From Plantago ovata (Eukaryota; Streptophyta; Magnoliopsida; Lamiales; Plantaginaceae), in the NCBI GenBank assembly GCA_028274465.1, contig CM051455.1, positions 54,702,738-54,766,737 of the forward strand: a stretch of 64,000 bases of DNA, read 5' to 3'. A program made the position numbers and the translations under genes. The notes under the pieces were generated by a model that did not search any database, had not been told where the DNA came from, and saw only the letters and a program-made list of their open reading frames with translations. Below, piece by piece: positions 21,965 through 31,573 of the stretch (position 1 is the stretch's first letter; every line of letters begins with the position of its first letter).

Positions 21965-22805
21965 TGTAAGTGTCACTATTTTTAGGGTGTTGACATAGGG
22001 ATTCACCTATAGGTTTACTCAACCCCTAAGTTCTGGAAACAGAGCACTTAGCCGCTTTTATATAGTTTCACCTATTCTAACACAATAACTATTCCATATC
22101 TGTAGTTGGTTGTCTTGTGCAGGAAGCTGAGTTATACACTGGAATTGTTGAATTAAAAGAAGGCTAAAGATGGAAGAAGACTTAGTCGAAAAGGACTCAT
22201 AAGGAATTCATGTCATAGAAGGAAAAGGAGTCTTTGAAGAGGAAGTCGATTCCTACTAGAAGATTATTATCGGGGCATGTCCAGATTCATTCAAGCGCGT
22301 TTCCTGATTGAAGTCAATCAAGGCTTTCCACCTCTATATAAAGCATATCATCGACAAACAGAAGGTTACGAAACAGAGAGCAAAGGCGATCGAGTTTTCA
22401 GAGTTTATAGTTTTATTGTTTTAGTTCGTTGTGTCTTTTACACTATTTTATATTCTAGACTTCTCTAACAGCGTATTGAAGGTAGAATAGATAGATTGGT
22501 TCTATATCATCTTATAGGTGACTAGTGTTGTTTTTATAGGATAGATATTGAGAGTATACAGCGTAGTACGAACAAGATCTTTTCTAGTTGATTTTCTACA
22601 TTGACTGGGCATCAAGCAAGCTTACAAAAGCTGCTTGAAAAGTTTCAAACACAGGTTCTTCTTTATATTCCGTTGTGCTTTAAATTCGATATATTATATG
22701 TGTTTGTTAATCTGCAGGTTGACGTAGGTGTTCACGGAACCCCGTAGTCAATCTACGTTATTGGCTGAGGTAATTTGTATCTAAAGCAGGTTATACCGAT
22801 CCTAC
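21965..22805 (+). repeat. Probable 3' LTR of the outer SIRE-like element
   Basis: It starts TGTAAGTG directly after the polypurine tract and contains a TATA box TATATAAA at about 22335-22342. The end at 22805 (CCTACA) is uncertain because the 5' LTR lies outside the window. Confidence 0.6.
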
Positions 22806-23797
22806 ATTCTTTCAAATCTATTATTCTTTTTCTGATGAATGAATGACAGCTTAAGCTTAGTATTTTGAAGAGAATAAGAAAAATATTGGTGTATCTGGTG
22901 TTTCCCTATGGCTTGTTGTGCACTCCTGTGGTCAACATTGCATCTCACATTGTTGAGTGTGTTTCACAAACGGCGTCTACAAACGTTGAAAGTACGGTGA
23001 AATAGTGTTTATGACACGTCTACTTCTAATACTGTAGTGTTTCTTAAATACATTGTGGCGCCATTGATCCAACACGAAATGTTGAGCTTATGAATTTTAT
23101 GGAATTTTTCTACTAGAAGTCTAGAACTATATATAATCTGACAAAATTGACTTCTTCCCAAAATTCAGTTGCTTCTTTTGCCAAGTGATCTGCGCTACAC
23201 ATGGATTTTCTATATAACCAACAAACTTGTCAAGGACAGTACCCTTTTTCAGTGCATGAAGTTTAGTGGTATTGAAATCAGTCCCTAGATAAGACGCACA
23301 ACTCACAAGCTTTAAGAGAGATTCCCTCTCTTGTTCTAATTATACACACCCGAAACCTGGATTATCCATCAGCATTTAGACAAAAACGAAGATGAGAATT
23401 AAGTTGGTTTCCAAGAGCACATTAGCACAATTCATTCAGTAAGGTTTTGTACCTGAAACTGTATAATCAGTTAATCACTACTATTATTTGTGTCCACTTG
23501 CTTGTTACTGAGAGTAACTAGAAGATTTGTCAGAGGTTGCGTACTTATATTACTAGTCTTTCACATAAGCAAATGCAAGTATCCAACAAAGCTAATAAAC
23601 TGATTATATAAATTAAAACTATGTAAAACAAAACAGTAAATTAATTCAAAGAGAAAATCGATCGATTATATTCAATTAAACATTCAAATCGTTATAACTT
23701 ATCGATGAAGAGAACAACAAAATTTCGATCTTATAGTAGTACTTACAAAATAACAATCAAACTAGAAAACTAATGATCAAGAACAGCAGGTAGCTAA
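22806..23797. other. Non-coding stretch between the retrotransposon nest and the strictosidine-synthase-like pseudogene
   Basis: AT-rich sequence with no supported gene or repeat. The right part is probably the 3' flank of the minus-strand pseudogene. Confidence 0.4.
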
Positions 23798-23842
23798 TTA
23801 ACTCCTGATGACGGTGACAAAGGAGTTAATGACAGAACCTAA
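23798..23842 (-). pseudogene. Last codons and stop of the strictosidine-synthase-like pseudogene
   Basis: On the minus strand this encodes the final 12 codons or so and a TAA at 23798-23800. With one TAA duplication retained it continues exactly in frame from the segment ending at 28003, completing the LGSV-type C-terminus seen in strictosidine-synthase-like proteins. The PIF/Harbinger element separates the two pieces. Confidence 0.75.
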
Positions 23843-23857
23843 GACTGGTCACTATGG
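23843..23857 (+). repeat. Left terminal inverted repeat of the Harbinger element
   Basis: GACTGGTCACTATGG is the inverted complement, with one mismatch, of 27988-28002. Confidence 0.93.
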
Positions 23858-23952
23858 TCTTTCAAGAATCAGTTCATGAGCTAATGAACTACTTTTGCAT
23901 GTTATGGGTGTTCACACCCAAGTTCACCAATCCAGTTTGCACATTTCACAGC

Positions 23953-24138
23953 AAATGTACGCCACTCAGTGGCGTACATTTCATTGGAAAAGTGGTGGGC
24001 CAGCTCTTTAATAGAGGAGCCGTTAAAAACGGCTCCTCTCTCTTTTCTTTTTAAGGGGCGCGTGCAGTGCACGCGCCCCTCCAGGCGGTGACACTTGTCA
24101 CCGCCTGGCTTTTCTTTGGGCCAAAATGCTATTTGGCC
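23953..24138. repeat. Array of four long perfect palindromes plus one short one upstream of the Harbinger accessory ORF
   Basis: The palindromes are: 23953-23981 (14-bp arms AAATGTACGCCACT, 1-base centre); 24013-24039 (12-bp arms AGAGGAGCCGTT, AAA loop); 24054-24080 (13-bp arms AGGGGCGCGTGCA, 1-base centre); and 24081-24108 (13-bp arms CCAGGCGGTGACA, 2-base loop), directly abutting the previous one. A weaker one is at 24119-24138 (7-bp arms GGCCAAA). All four long arms pair perfectly although their sequences differ from one another. The array lies between the left end and the accessory ORF's TATA box (about 24208-24215). Confidence 0.95.
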
Positions 24139-24207
24139 ATAAATTAATTAAAAAAAATTAAAATTAAAAATCTGAAAAAATCACAAACGGTCATAAAAAA
24201 TTTTCCC

Positions 24208-24215
24208 TATAAATA
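24208..24215 (+). promoter_or_regulatory. TATA box of the Harbinger accessory ORF
   Basis: TATAAATA lies about 115 bases upstream of the ATG at 24327 and about 70 bases downstream of the palindrome array. Confidence 0.6.
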
Positions 24216-24326
24216 GACACCAATATTGCATATGTTTTGATCATCCCTCCTCAAACTCTATTTTCTCTCTTAAGTAAATTCAAAATACCTCTCTACTCCA
24301 TTTTTCATCTTCCTCCTTCCGACGAC

Positions 24327-25622
24327 ATGTCCGGAAACAACCCGTACCAAGGCGGTGTGAACTTGAGTTACGACGACTTACAACGTCTTGCTCGACTTCA
24401 CCCCGAATTGTTGAATTCAATCACTCCAAATGTCGGAAACACCTCCCAATCTCCTAGTACGAGCTCCACCTCCCAAGGCTCTCCACACAACTTCACTCCA
24501 CAATTCACATTACCCGATTGCTCTCAACCCACACCACCACACGTTTACAACCCATTCAACAACTCAACTTACAACTCCTTACAAGACAACTGGGGTTCGA
24601 ATGAGCACATGGTGAGCCCAGACGTGGAGGAAGTTGTTCCCGAAACACAACCAACTCTGGCCGCTACGAAGGGAAGAAAGGGAAGGAAGTTGTTCCCGAA
24701 ACAAACCAACACTCCGACACCGGTGGAACAGAACGTGCAAAAGACGGTTCATTTAAGTTCTCAGTTGCGGAGGATAAGGTGTTGGTTAGCCGTTTCATGC
24801 ATGCCAGCGAAAATGCGGCTAAAGGAACAGATCGGTCGTTCCATAACCTCCTAGTCGAAGTGGCAACAGAATTTGAGAAGGTGCGCCTAGATCGACCCGA
24901 CTTGCTTTTGCGAAAGCGTACATTGGAATCCCTACGTCATAGGTGGCTCAGGATACGACAACCGATTAACAAGTTCGTTGGCTGCATGGATGAAGCGAAA
25001 CGGTTGGTTGGGACGAGTGGGAGCAATGAGGAAGACATCAAAAACAAAGCTGAGCAGATGTACCGAGATGATGATCCAAAGCATGCCTCATTCACCTTGC
25101 ACCATTGCTATGCACTTATGGTGAGACACTCTGGGTGGCAGAGCCTTATGAATTACTCGGGAACTTCTCAAGAGAGTGCGAATACTGTTGATGTTGATGT
25201 TGATGGAGATGAAGGTGGGAGCGGTGGGAGCGGCGGCAAGCGCTACCGGATTGGCGAAGATAGCAGCGACTTGAGGAAGAGACCTATGGGCCGGGATGCT
25301 GCAAAGAAGGCCCAGTCAGGAGAAAAGGTTCTTCCTCTTCTAGCACCGAAGATCTAGCTGAAAGATTTGGCTTGTTCACCCAAGGAGTTAACATTATGTG
25401 GAATTTGACAAGTTGAAGTTGGAAACAGTCATAGAGGAGCGGGCATATAAAAGGGAGCACGATCAACGACTATGGGAGCAGGAAAATCGAAAAATTGAGT
25501 CGAGGGAGACAGATAGGATGTATAAGGCGTGGTCGAAGTTAATTGACAGGGGTGAAAATCTGACGGCAAATGAGGAGGCTATCAAGGCGAAACTCGCCAA
25601 CAAGCTCTTTGGTGATGGTTGA
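24327..25622 (+). pseudogene. PIF/Harbinger ORF1 (Myb/trihelix-like DNA-binding and NAM-associated C-terminal region), frameshifted
   Basis: The ATG at 24327 opens a Pro/Ser/Thr-rich N-terminus. A Myb/trihelix-like region follows from about 24745 (FSVAEDKVLVSRFMHASENA, later SLRHRW). A Gly/Ser linker comes next, then a NAM-associated-type C-terminus with GRDAAKK. In this transposon class ORF1 binds the element ends and cooperates with the transposase. Frameshifts near 24745 and near 25325 break the ORF into three frames; the last piece ends at 25622. Otherwise the sequence is well preserved. Confidence 0.8.
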
Positions 25623-26184
25623 ACATTCGGCCATATTGTATGAGTGTGCTTTTCATTTATGTTTAAGTGTGATTTGTTTGAGTGTGCCTTTAATTTGCTA
25701 GTTTCAGTGTGCTTTCTTTTGGTTAAGTTTCAGTGTGTTTTTCATTTACGAACTTGTACTGTAGACCAATGTAATATATCTTCCGTATCAATAAACGTAT
25801 GATGTTGTTCCATTTATTACTCCAGATATGTCACATTTTTCTAAGTTTGAATTTGAATCTCAAGTTCAAATTTGAATTTGAGTTTGAATCGGAATCAAAA
25901 TTTGAATTTGAATCTCAACTTTAATTTGAATTTGAATTTGAATTCCGACAAAGTGGCTCCAGACATGTCACATCTCCAACTTTCATTTGAAATTGAATAG
26001 TTGAATTCCATTGATTACTCCTGAATTGTCACATCTGTAACTTTAATTTGAATTTGCATCTGAATTTGAATTTAGATTTGGTTTCAATTTCAATCTGAAT
26101 ATGTCCATCTATATATAGACATGTTTTGTGTTATTCTTCCACCACAACAAACAAGCCACTACACAAATTTCACATCTTTACAAC
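25623..26184. repeat. Region between Harbinger genes with GAATTTGAATTT repeats
   Basis: From about 25850 to 26095 the hexamer-like unit GAATTT and its variants recur many times. A TATA box TATATATA lies at about 26110-26117 and probably serves the transposase gene. No coding region is supported. Confidence 0.7.
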
Positions 26185-27602
26185 ATGACTTCAAGGTTCA
26201 GTTTACATGATTCTTCGTCTGAAACCAACTCTGATGAAGGCGAAGAACATACTGAGCCTTACCAACCTTTCCATGAAGTCATTGGGCTAAATAATCATGT
26301 TTCTACGGCAATTGGTGAAGCCATCAAAGACTCACAACTTCTCATACCCGAAATGCTAAACCCACCACAACCACCACGCGAAAGACATCGATGTACTTAC
26401 ATCGATCGAGGTCGTGAAGAAGGTCATGCTAGAATAGTCGGGGACTATTTCTGTGACCGTACGACGTTCACAACCGACCAATTCCGCCGTAGATTCAGAA
26501 TGAGGCGCCCATTGTTCGAGAAGTTAGTAAGAGATGCGCAGGTGCACGATGAATTTTTTGTCCAGAGGCCGGACGCAACTGGTAGGATGGGCTTGTCTGC
26601 TCTCCAAAAATGTACTGCAGTAATGAGGTTGTTTGTGTATGGTTCGTGTGCAGACAGCGTAGATGAGTATTGTCGATTAAGTGAAACGTCTACAAGGAGC
26701 TCGCTGGAGCACTTTTGCGACTTCTATATGAAAAATACAGTCCCCATTACATGAGAAGGGTCACTGCGGAAGATGTGCGGAGTCTACTTCGGGTCCACGC
26801 TGGTAGAGGTTTTCCGGGAATGATTGGATCTATTGATTGCATGCACTGGGAATGGGAAAATTGTCCTAACGCATGGAAGGGTCAATACCGAGGGAAGGAA
26901 GGAAAGGCAAGTGTTGTTCTGAAAGCTGTTGCCTCAAAGGACCTCTGGATCTGGCATTCGTTCTTCGGAGTGTCTGGTAAGTTCAATGATATAAATGTCC
27001 TATGGAGTTCACCTGTATTTGATGACGTACTCAAAGGCGTTGCACCACAAGTTAATTTCAAAGTGAACGGTCATACATACAATATGGCCTACTATCTTAC
27101 TGATGGCATATATCCAAGTTGGTCAACTTTCGTCCCTGCCATAAAAAATCCAGCAACTCGTAAGGAGTGCTTATTTACAAATTTTCAAGAATCGTGCAGG
27201 AAAGATGTGGAACGAGCTTTCGGTGTTTTGAAAAGAAGATTTCTTATCATCAAGCACCCATCTCTTTCATTCACAAAACAGTTGATGGGGAAAATAATGA
27301 ACGCGTGTATCATCTTGCATAACATGATTATAGAAGACAAGCGAGAAACAGTTCCGAACTATGACGATCCCAGCGGATACGATGAAGATATACCCATGAT
27401 GCCTGGACCATCTTCTGGTGCATCAAGTTCCCACGCATTCAACGGGGATACTATGTTCGAGTACAGTTGCAGGGAGTCCGTGGTTGGTTCGATAGAGGAT
27501 TACTTCGAAAGGAGAAGGAGTATGCACGACAAGGATATTCATAATGCCCTGCAGAAGGACCTAATGGAACACATCTGGAGAAATTTCGGCCCAAGTACTT
27601 AG
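26185..27602 (+). pseudogene. PIF/Harbinger DDE transposase (HARBI1-like, DDE_Tnp_4), one frameshift
   Basis: The ATG at 26185 starts a protein with an acidic N-terminus and a helical region (RRRFRMRRPLFEKLV, about 26480-26530). The catalytic core follows: first Asp in GSIDCMHW (about 26826-26850), second Asp in KFNDINVLW (about 26980), LTDGIYPSW near 27100, and Glu in DVERAFGVLKRRF (about 27206-27245). The gene stops at 27600-27602. One frameshift at about 26715-26750 separates the N-terminal part from the catalytic core. An intact version would cut and paste the element with TAA duplications. Confidence 0.9.
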
Positions 27603-27987
27603 TTTTATTGTAATGTTTATTTATGTGGTTTTTCTGCCTTCAAATGTGATTGTATCGTTTCATTTTGATTTGTAGTACTGGTTGTGTTTTATTTGTATGC
27701 TGTTTAACGTACCCTTTTAATGATTGGTGTCCTTTTTTTTGAAATCAAAAAATTAATATTTATTTATAAAATATTTATTATATTAAATTAAATTTAATAT
27801 GAAATTTATAAAATAAATCAATATAAACAAACAAAATAAAAATTAAATACAAAATAAAAAAAAGAAAAAGAAAAAAGAGTAGCGAACTGCATGAACCAGT
27901 TCACTATAACAGGCTAGTGAACTGAAATTTTGTTCACACATTTCACTACACCCAATGAACTTGGTGAACTGCGTGAACTGCAGTTCA
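27603..27987. other. Right subterminal region of the Harbinger element
   Basis: Non-coding and AT-rich. From about 27890 to 27990 GTGAACT and AGTTCAC motifs recur in both orientations. Similar motifs occur near the left end at about 23870-23940. No gene is seen. Confidence 0.65.
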
Positions 27988-28002
27988 CCATAGTGACCAG
28001 CC
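27988..28002 (-). repeat. Right terminal inverted repeat of the Harbinger element
   Basis: CCATAGTGACCAGCC is the inverted complement, with one mismatch, of the left end. Read on the minus strand from the host gene it supplies a TGA stop after four codons. Confidence 0.93.
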
Positions 28003-28954
28003 TAACCAAACTCTATGGTTTATCTCCTTCACATCACTAGTAGGTCCCGCATTGTCCGAAATTCGTAATATCCTTCCGGAGCTATCCATCATGACCGGGC
28101 TACCTTTGTCTCTTGTCAGCCCTGCAATTACGTTTGGCAAAGTCGGGTTCTGAGCAATCCAAAAACTCCCATCAGCATTCAGATTCACGTTGTCTGGCCG
28201 ACCACCAAGTTGAGCAAATTGCTCGCTGGTGTGACGCCTAGGTCCCGATAGTCAAAACTTGTGAATTTGCCCTGTGTTATTTCGGCGACGAGCAAGAAGC
28301 TGCCATCCTTACTTAAAGCCATACCATTAGGGAAGGCAAGACCCCGAGTAAGACAGTTACACCACCACCGTTTGGATCATATCTCAACAATCTTCATGTT
28401 CGGTCTCCAGTCGATATCACATGTTCCCATTGCCATCTTGAATATAGCGTGCTTCTGTCCGTGAAGTAGATGGCACCCGTCACAGGATCACTATCCAAGG
28501 CATTCGTAAATTTCATCGGCACACCATTGACATGACTAACCACCGGCTTCGCAACTCCACCACGTCGACCAACTTTCATAATCCCCAAGTATGCATCGGC
28601 GATGTAAAGCTCGCAAGTAGTAGGATGAAATTTCAATCCCAAGGGCCTACCACAAGATGCTTCGTTACGTGTGGACGGATTATTACATGATTCGCTTCTG
28701 CGAGGCACAACCGTAGCAAATTCTCTCCACCTTAAGCTCGAACGGTCTCACCGTAGGATTTGTCCATCAACAACACCAACATACGTACCGTGCCCGTGAC
28801 AATCGAACGCCATAGTTTCTGGTCTGACAACACCTAGAGGAAGATGTATATTGATGCGGCGTGTAGGGCGAACATGTGGTCGTTGGGCTAAAGATGGTAC
28901 CGAAGGAAAACAGAACAAGAACAAGAAGAAGAAAACAACAATTCTCGGCTCCAT
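28003..28954 (-). pseudogene. Strictosidine-synthase-like (SSL) pseudogene
   Basis: The minus-strand start is the ATG at 28954, with a hydrophobic signal peptide of about 20 residues (FFFLFLFCFPSVPSLA). Next come RPETMAFDCHG, then ASCGRPLGLKFHPTTCELYI, ALDSDPVTGAIYFTDRS and NLNADGSFWIAQNPTLPN. These match the beta-propeller of strictosidine-synthase-like proteins, a secreted or vacuolar hydrolase-like family, most of whose plant members do not make strictosidine. Lesions are a TGA at 28748-28750 (probably from TGG), a TGA at 28394-28396, and a frameshift near 28330. The Harbinger insertion just before the last 12 codons is a further lesion. No intron is needed. Confidence 0.85.
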
Positions 28955-31388
28955 TGATAATTTTGATCGAGAGAATAGTAGTAGAAAAGATGGATTAATA
29001 TGTGTTGCTTTGGAAATTGTGTGTGCCTCAACTCGATCTCTGAGGTTATTTATAGGGATCACCCATGCAGCTTAATGTTGTTTTTTCCTAACTAAATACG
29101 GATTCGAATGAATCGATCAAATATGTTTAGGTTTAGGAATCTAATTTCTACGTAGTACGTCAATTGGTACATCAATTAATACTATATGGAGTATGTACTC
29201 TTTATGAAAATAACTAATTAATCACATGAGGAGATACGGGAAACATCTCAATACACAAAAGCCGACTATAAAGTCCAGGCTAACCAAAACACCAAAAACT
29301 CAACCTCTCAAGAATCGAGACAAAACCAAATTCTAGCAAATTAAAACTCCAAATTGTAAATGTGTTTTTGTAGCCGCCGGTAAATTACTCAGTTGGACTC
29401 ATTAATTAAACTTCATAGTGAAAGAGGTTACCACAGATTTTATAATAAGCATATAGAAATTATTGTACCGCTTGTACGTCAAATAGCATCAAAGGTCTTG
29501 GTTTCAAAAGATGGATGGTCTAATGTTTTTTTCGTCCGGATAACTAGTTGGATTGTTGCGAGCGCAACGAATGGGGTGCGCATGGTAAGAAGCAGTTTGT
29601 TACCGAGCCACTTTGTTGGAAATAACTCGAGCACCTCTCAATACTTAAAGTTTCATATCTGAAGCGAGTTTCGAGAAACGGCTCGGGTTTTAGTAAAAGC
29701 AGCTCTCCAGGGTCGAGTCCATTTGTTGTTCCAGTTCCAATTTACTAGAGTTGGCACATTTCTTATCCATTGAAAAGCTGGACAGTAAACAAACAAATGA
29801 CTCTTTAATCCTGTTCTATTTCTATGCTACAATGGCTACATAGTGGATCGATTTCCAATTTTGAGAAATACCTGCATATCCTAAGAATAGGCAAATTAAT
29901 ATCGTAAATTCGTGACCAATAAATATCTTTTGACGATCGAACTAAGGAAATACTACAGTTTTACAGTTTATGTTTAAACATGAACCCTAAAATGCGGGTG
30001 AATTTGAAACTTTAAAACACTTGTGAGATTACTAATTAAAATTTCTTTTGGGGGGAACATGAGGCTAAACTAATACTCCATGTCTCTTTTCATGAACTGG
30101 GTAAGGTTGTGGCAGGAGCCGATTCAGGAGGTTGTTTAGATCAAATTACAGATGAAGCAGTTGTAGCGAATGCGAGTATATCGAATGATGTATTTGCGGT
30201 TTAGTGAAACATTATTATAACCAATAATAATATACTATACATGTTCTAAGTCGGGAAGAAATGTTTGTTGTTTAATCTATATTATGTTATATTGAAGGGA
30301 GAATGACTTGTGTAGTTGTGTTAAACGGTTTTATTATTAGATGCATATCAGTTAAGAGAATGCACGACACCTAATATTAGTGTGTGTGTTATCCCTATGA
30401 TGTTTCACAATGCATGTGCAAGGACGTAGAAGAATACAAGAGAAATAAGAAAGAAGACGATGAAACAAGAAAGAGAGGAGAAAATCTTAATATAGGAATT
30501 ATGAATGAATGTGTCGTTGTTCCCTAGTTTTGGGATCTAACATGAATTCTTGAGGCTATCCATAGAATCACAATACAATAGAAGAACAAGATCCAGAATG
30601 CTAGAGATCAATGCTCTTCTCTTCGTACACAACACGGATCAACTTACAACTATTTTGAATCAAAACCATATGCTAAAATAGTGGGGGAAATAACACTTTA
30701 CCCTTTAACTTATCACCCTTTGTTTATTTGCACCCCAAAATTCCGAAACATGTTACTTTATCATCTTATACTTTCCATCACTCTCCAAATTACTCCCTCA
30801 TTAAAAAGGGCCCATGTCCACTATTAACCTTATTGTCCTAATAAACATTGAAGTCTAAGGGTGTTAACAAAACTAAACATCTCTTAAAAAAACTGGTCAA
30901 TGCTTGCTTCAAGCTCAAGCTCAACCGAATTTGAAATTCAAATCATTTTCGCATGAGTTTCGAGCAGCACTAAGTGCAGTACAATTGCTCCCAAACACTC
31001 AAACTATAATATATACATTTGTTCATTATAATTACTAAATCAAATATGTCATACACGAGATTAGCTCAAACCCCACGTTTTGATGCTCGACAAGCTATTG
31101 CTCAAACCTACTTCTAATGAGTCGAGCAGCCTCAGTAATAAGGTTATGTTCTCTTCGTCTGAAGAACCATTCAGTTCATTTAAGGTTTGCTTAGTTATTT
31201 TTTGTAATACAGATAAGTTTAGTTCTGTTAAGCCGTAGAACAGAGCCTGAGTGTCAAGCTTAGTTCATTTATGTCTCGTTTACAACCCCAATCGAAGCTA
31301 TATCCTTTTTTTTTTTTTTTTTTTTTTTTTTAAGTAAATCTATCTCATGTGAAATGAAATAATCAACTAGTAGAGGGATCATTTGGAA
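28955..31388. other. Intergenic region between the SSL pseudogene and FtsZ1
   Basis: AT-rich and without a supported gene. A run of about 30 T lies at 31302-31331. Short open frames such as 29393-29662 show no domain. Confidence 0.5.
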
Positions 31389-31396
31389 TATATAAA
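31389..31396 (+). promoter_or_regulatory. Candidate TATA box of FtsZ1
   Basis: TATATAAA lies about 180 bases upstream of the ATG at 31574, leaving room for a 5' UTR of about 150 bases. Confidence 0.5.
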
Positions 31397-31573
31397 GAAG
31401 GGCTAAAGTGTGAAATGAGTGCAAGTATATGAAAAACAATATCTCTATTCTCTATCTTTAAACCTACTATTAAAGGGGCAAAATGAAGAAACCTTAACAT
31501 AAATAACACTCACTCACTATCCAATCCATTTTGCAGCTACTACTAAAATCAGTGGCAAATAGGACTAATAAAA

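Larger units (their letters stand above)
1..22805 (+). mobile_element. Outermost SIRE-like Ty1/Copia retrotransposon, 5' end outside window, interrupted by nested elements
   Basis: The element reads in order: end of protease region, integrase, reverse transcriptase and RNase H (1-3063), a spacer, an envelope-like ORF (4429-5965 continuing at 21424-21711), a polypurine tract (AAAAAGGGGGAGA at 21951-21963) and a probable 3' LTR starting TGTAAGTG at 21965. This order (Copia pol, then an envelope-like ORF, then a purine tract and LTR) is what is known for the SIRE/Maximus lineage. The 5' LTR and gag lie to the left of the window. The right boundary near 22805 is a guess from a CA dinucleotide, because no second LTR is available for comparison. 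An alternative is two adjacent Copia remnants, since a second purine-tract-like junction occurs at 3913-3921. Confidence 0.6.
23843..28002 (+). mobile_element. PIF/Harbinger DNA transposon, 4,160 bp, both ORFs frameshifted
   Basis: TAA target duplications at 23840-23842 and 28003-28005 flank terminal inverted repeats of about 15 bp (GACTGGTCACTATGG at the left, CCATAGTGACCAGCC at the right). The element carries the two PIF/Harbinger genes: a Myb/NAM-associated accessory ORF and a DDE transposase. GTGAACT/AGTTCAC motifs recur close to both ends and are candidate transposase-binding sites. It is inserted in the last exon of a strictosidine-synthase-like gene. Confidence 0.95.

Noticed and set aside
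29393-29662. 89-codon open frame
   Set aside because: No recognisable domain, no splice context, AT-rich surroundings.
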